From Allolobophora icterica (lineage: Eukaryota > Annelida > Clitellata > Crassiclitellata > Lumbricidae), in NCBI GenBank assembly GCA_963556255.1, contig OY744611.1, positions 39,155,714 to 39,219,713 of the forward strand: a stretch of 64,000 bases of DNA, read 5' to 3'. Shown here in pieces: positions 61,261-64,000 of the stretch. A program made the translations under genes and the position numbers. Position 1 is the stretch's first letter; the number at the start of each line of letters is the position of its first letter. The notes under the pieces were generated by a model. That model did not search any database. It was given only the letters and a program-made list of their open reading frames with translations, and had not been told where the DNA came from.

Positions 61261-61855
61261 GGAAAAAAGATTGACCTTGACATTTTCTAGTACCCATTTG
61301 TCAGTAAATTTAGAGATCGGAATTATCTGATCACCTGCTACCACCTGTTGACTCCAATGATCTGGCCGAACTGCAGGGAGAGAAACAACATCCCAGCAAC
61401 CAGATGTTTACTCACAGGTTGCATGACTCAATTACAAACTGCCTGTTTCAGCAAAGGCAGAAAGATTTGAACCCTGGAGGAAGTGATGAGATGTTGATGC
61501 ATTCCACTCAGCAGCTAGACAAGAAAAGAAGGTGTTTTTTCCAGGCTCCTGGTCATGTGGTCACATCCATTTCTCACTTGTACCTGTTTCCCATATTTCA
61601 TATTTTCCTATATTTTGTGACTAAAATTCTTTTAGATGTTATGAGCAGTCTCAATGTAGGTCCTTCCTTTTGCTGCACCATGGGACATTTCGATCTGTAT
61701 GGGGCTTCAATATTTATGGACTACAAGTTTTTCACGTATCTTTCATTTAAAAAATTCTTATGACCAGGGTGAAGGGTGAAGGGGAATTGAAGTGACAACC
61801 TCCAGAATTATGGTCAGATTGTTGCAATCTCTGTTGTTTTAACTGTTCTCTGATG

Positions 61856-62003
61856 AAGCAGCCTAAAGTCTGCACCCTCCAACCAACTCGGCTATGATGA
61901 GTACACTGACTGTACACTCCGTGAGAAGATTAGACGACGAGGGAGAGGATTTGCCACCACCCTCATATGCGGAGGCTAAGAAAACGAAGTCGCTAGCTTA
62001 AGG
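61856..62003 (+). mobile_element. SINE, family B, copy 3
   Basis: Body GAGTACACTGACTGTACACT, GCCACCACCCTCATATGCGG and GGCTAAGAAAACGAAGTCGC. The tRNA-like head is not clear. Confidence 0.68.
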
Positions 62004-62004
62004 G

Positions 62005-63270
62005 AATGCTTTTCTCTTCTTCTCAGACGAAGCACTGATTAAACATGCAGTTATTTCAAGACCTAACTCATCAGTTCCGCTTTAAAGCACACCCGTCTCA
62101 GTGGTTCCATGTGCAGGACTTTGGGAAAAGCAGGAATGAGTGCCTCCACTGCGTTCCTCTATGGGATGTGTGAGCTTTGCTTATAACCATCCACTTTTTC
62201 GAAAACCATACAAGCAACGTTAAATGTCTGGCTGTCGGCCGCAATCACCGTTCTTTTATAGTTTATTTACGTGCGTGTGTTTTTAGAGACGTTATGTTTA
62301 AGAATAAAATATAATTTGATGGTCTCAGAAAACAAGAGATGGCTGACTGTTCCCAACAGGCGCTACTGTTCAATATCTCGGGAGATTACTCAGAATCACA
62401 CTTGGAATAGCGAATGAAGCGAAAGGAGTGGGCCAGCACAGTGGCTTGGTAGCTGGACTCTGATCGTCATTAGGCATTTCCTAATCTCGGGTCATACGAG
62501 GCTTGTGTTAATTGCACTGATATGGCAACGGGGGTTGGGAACTCTTAGTGGAATGTTTTAAATTCATCTCAGGGTTTTATAGGTTTTTGTTTTTACTGTG
62601 GCCCAGAGGGGAAGAGAGCAGGAGGAGTGGGGTGAAGGAGTGAGAGTCTGGCTGAGAATCATAAGAGAAACGGATAACCAGATGCTGGTAAAGGTGCCTG
62701 CACTTGGGACTGAGTCTACGTTTCAGTCAGTGGGCATATATATAGGCGATCTGCAGAAGCTGCTTCTGATCTGTGTTCAAATGTGTTTCTAGTTTGTTGC
62801 GGTTAAGGCATTCCACTTTTCCAAGGCCTGTTGAGGGGAAAATCTGGTCCCATTCAGGTGCGGGTGGTGGTATCGCGGACTGATGAGTCTTCGCTGATGC
62901 TTACAGACTCTGGGAGGATGCGGCTCATCTATAGGTGCAGTCCAGGTATAGACAGAACTAGTGACTTGGAGGCCCAGTCTTTAAAGGCTGGCATGACCAT
63001 TTTATGTTTCTGTGAAAAGTGGTTGCCCAGCTGCTGATTGGTAGGGTAAAGTAAGATCATGAATGAATAATTGCCCTGACTAACCACACCTTTTATTACA
63101 TTGCCCTACCTTATTTTACCTTACCGTTCAGTAACTGGGCAACAACAAAAAGGAAATGTCTATGCCAATCTTTGCTGAACTGTTGTTGATAGAGGCATTG
63201 ACAAATAAATGATTGCCTTACCTTAAAGTACCTAATCATGTCTAAGCTTACTTTATTATTGTATCTATCA
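62005..63270. other. No recognisable gene
   Basis: Low-copy sequence without repeats I could define. Short open frames have no motif or supporting exon structure. Confidence 0.45.
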
Positions 63271-63281
63271 GCAGTTGTTCT

Positions 63282-63493
63282 CAGGGCTGTAGTGGTAAAA
63301 TAAGAGGTGAGTACACGCTACCGGTTAGTTTTCCTAAACAAATTAGAGGCGAGTATACGCAACAGTATTTTGTGAGTATACGCTACAGTATTTTAATATA
63401 AATAAATAAATAAAAATATTTGTGAGGTGAGTATACGATCTCTAGAGATGAGTACACGCTGTATACCCGCGTATACTCTCGACTGCAGCCCGG
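63282..63493. mobile_element. hAT-type MITE, copy 2 (GTGTACTC family)
   Basis: 212 bp, ends CAGGGCTGTAGTGG and GACTGCAGCCCGG. Perfect 8-bp duplication GTTGTTCT (63274-63281, 63494-63501). Inverse orientation to 5514-5711 and holding an extra (AAAT)n tract at about 63400. Confidence 0.92.
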
Positions 63494-64000
63494 GTTGTTC
63501 TGACATTTATGAACGTTAGGCTGAAGCACAGACAGAAAATGGCAGACACTCTTTCTCAAATGTTACACCAACTGGAATTGTTAATTAGCCTACACGTAAT
63601 TTACAAGGAATCAAGGTCTGACCTGTTAACATTCAGCTGTTGGTTGCGTGCTGTTTTTGAGTCCAGCACCTGAAGATCACGTCTTCGTGAAGTCTTTCTC
63701 ACTGGGAAAGAGACTAAGTGGCCTAAGATGATTGTTTACATGCATATTTAGAAATCTCTTAATACATGACCCTGCAGATTGAAGGATTGTTTGGAGAAGC
63801 TTAGACGCAACTGGAGCATTCCAAAACCAGGACAACTTTTTAACCTGCCAATGTGTGCTGGTGCCAGTGTGTTGGTGCCAGTGTGTGTTGTGGCCAATGT
63901 GTGTCATTGCCAGCATGTGTGTGCATGCTGGAGACAGTGTGTGTTGGTATATATATATTCGTTTAATGAAAAAACCAGGTGACACACTGCATCTGGGTAC

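Overview
This is a 64 kb piece of animal nuclear DNA. It has spliced genes with GT-AG introns, tRNA-derived SINEs, LINE remnants, many DNA transposons and long microsatellites. Protein similarity is to metazoan housekeeping enzymes. The overall texture (about 1 kb introns, many small hAT-type elements, abundant AGGCCTA-like words) suggests a marine invertebrate, perhaps a deuterostome, but I cannot name the species.

Layout. 1-3.7 kb: no recognisable gene. 3.7-26.4 kb, minus strand: a complete cytosolic glutaminyl-tRNA synthetase gene, reconstructed as 22 coding exons and 793 codons. Its introns are the most interesting part of the window. They contain five copies of an H/ACA-type snoRNA, one clearly different H/ACA snoRNA and one weaker candidate, all in the sense orientation of the host gene. 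They also hold TTAA-flanked mini-MITEs, hAT elements, a 49-bp array, a 166-bp array and an unusual hairpin. 27.9-31.1 kb: a nested transposon block, including two 444-bp inverted copies of a terminal-inverted-repeat element with 5-bp target duplications. 31.8-33.7 kb, minus strand: a C2H2 zinc-finger gene with nine intact fingers, followed by about nine decayed ones. 34-36 kb: LINE and MITE remnants. 37.0-41.7 kb, plus strand: a complete four-exon isoprenylcysteine carboxyl methyltransferase gene (282 codons). 41.7-49.2 kb: DNA transposons, SINEs and microsatellites. 49.7 kb, plus strand: a candidate first coding exon with a signal peptide, whose other exons I cannot find. 50-64 kb: mostly microsatellites, minisatellites, SINE, LINE and hAT remnants.

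How things work together. The synthetase gene probably acts as a snoRNA host: the predicted 3' guide pocket shared by the five copies matches a conserved large-subunit rRNA segment (GACUG-UN-UAAUUA, recalled from memory), so splicing of a translation-factor transcript would also yield rRNA-modification guides. Two of the five copies lie in a local duplication, which shows how the family is growing. Transposons shape the genes too: one hAT element inserted exactly on a splice-acceptor sequence and duplicated it.
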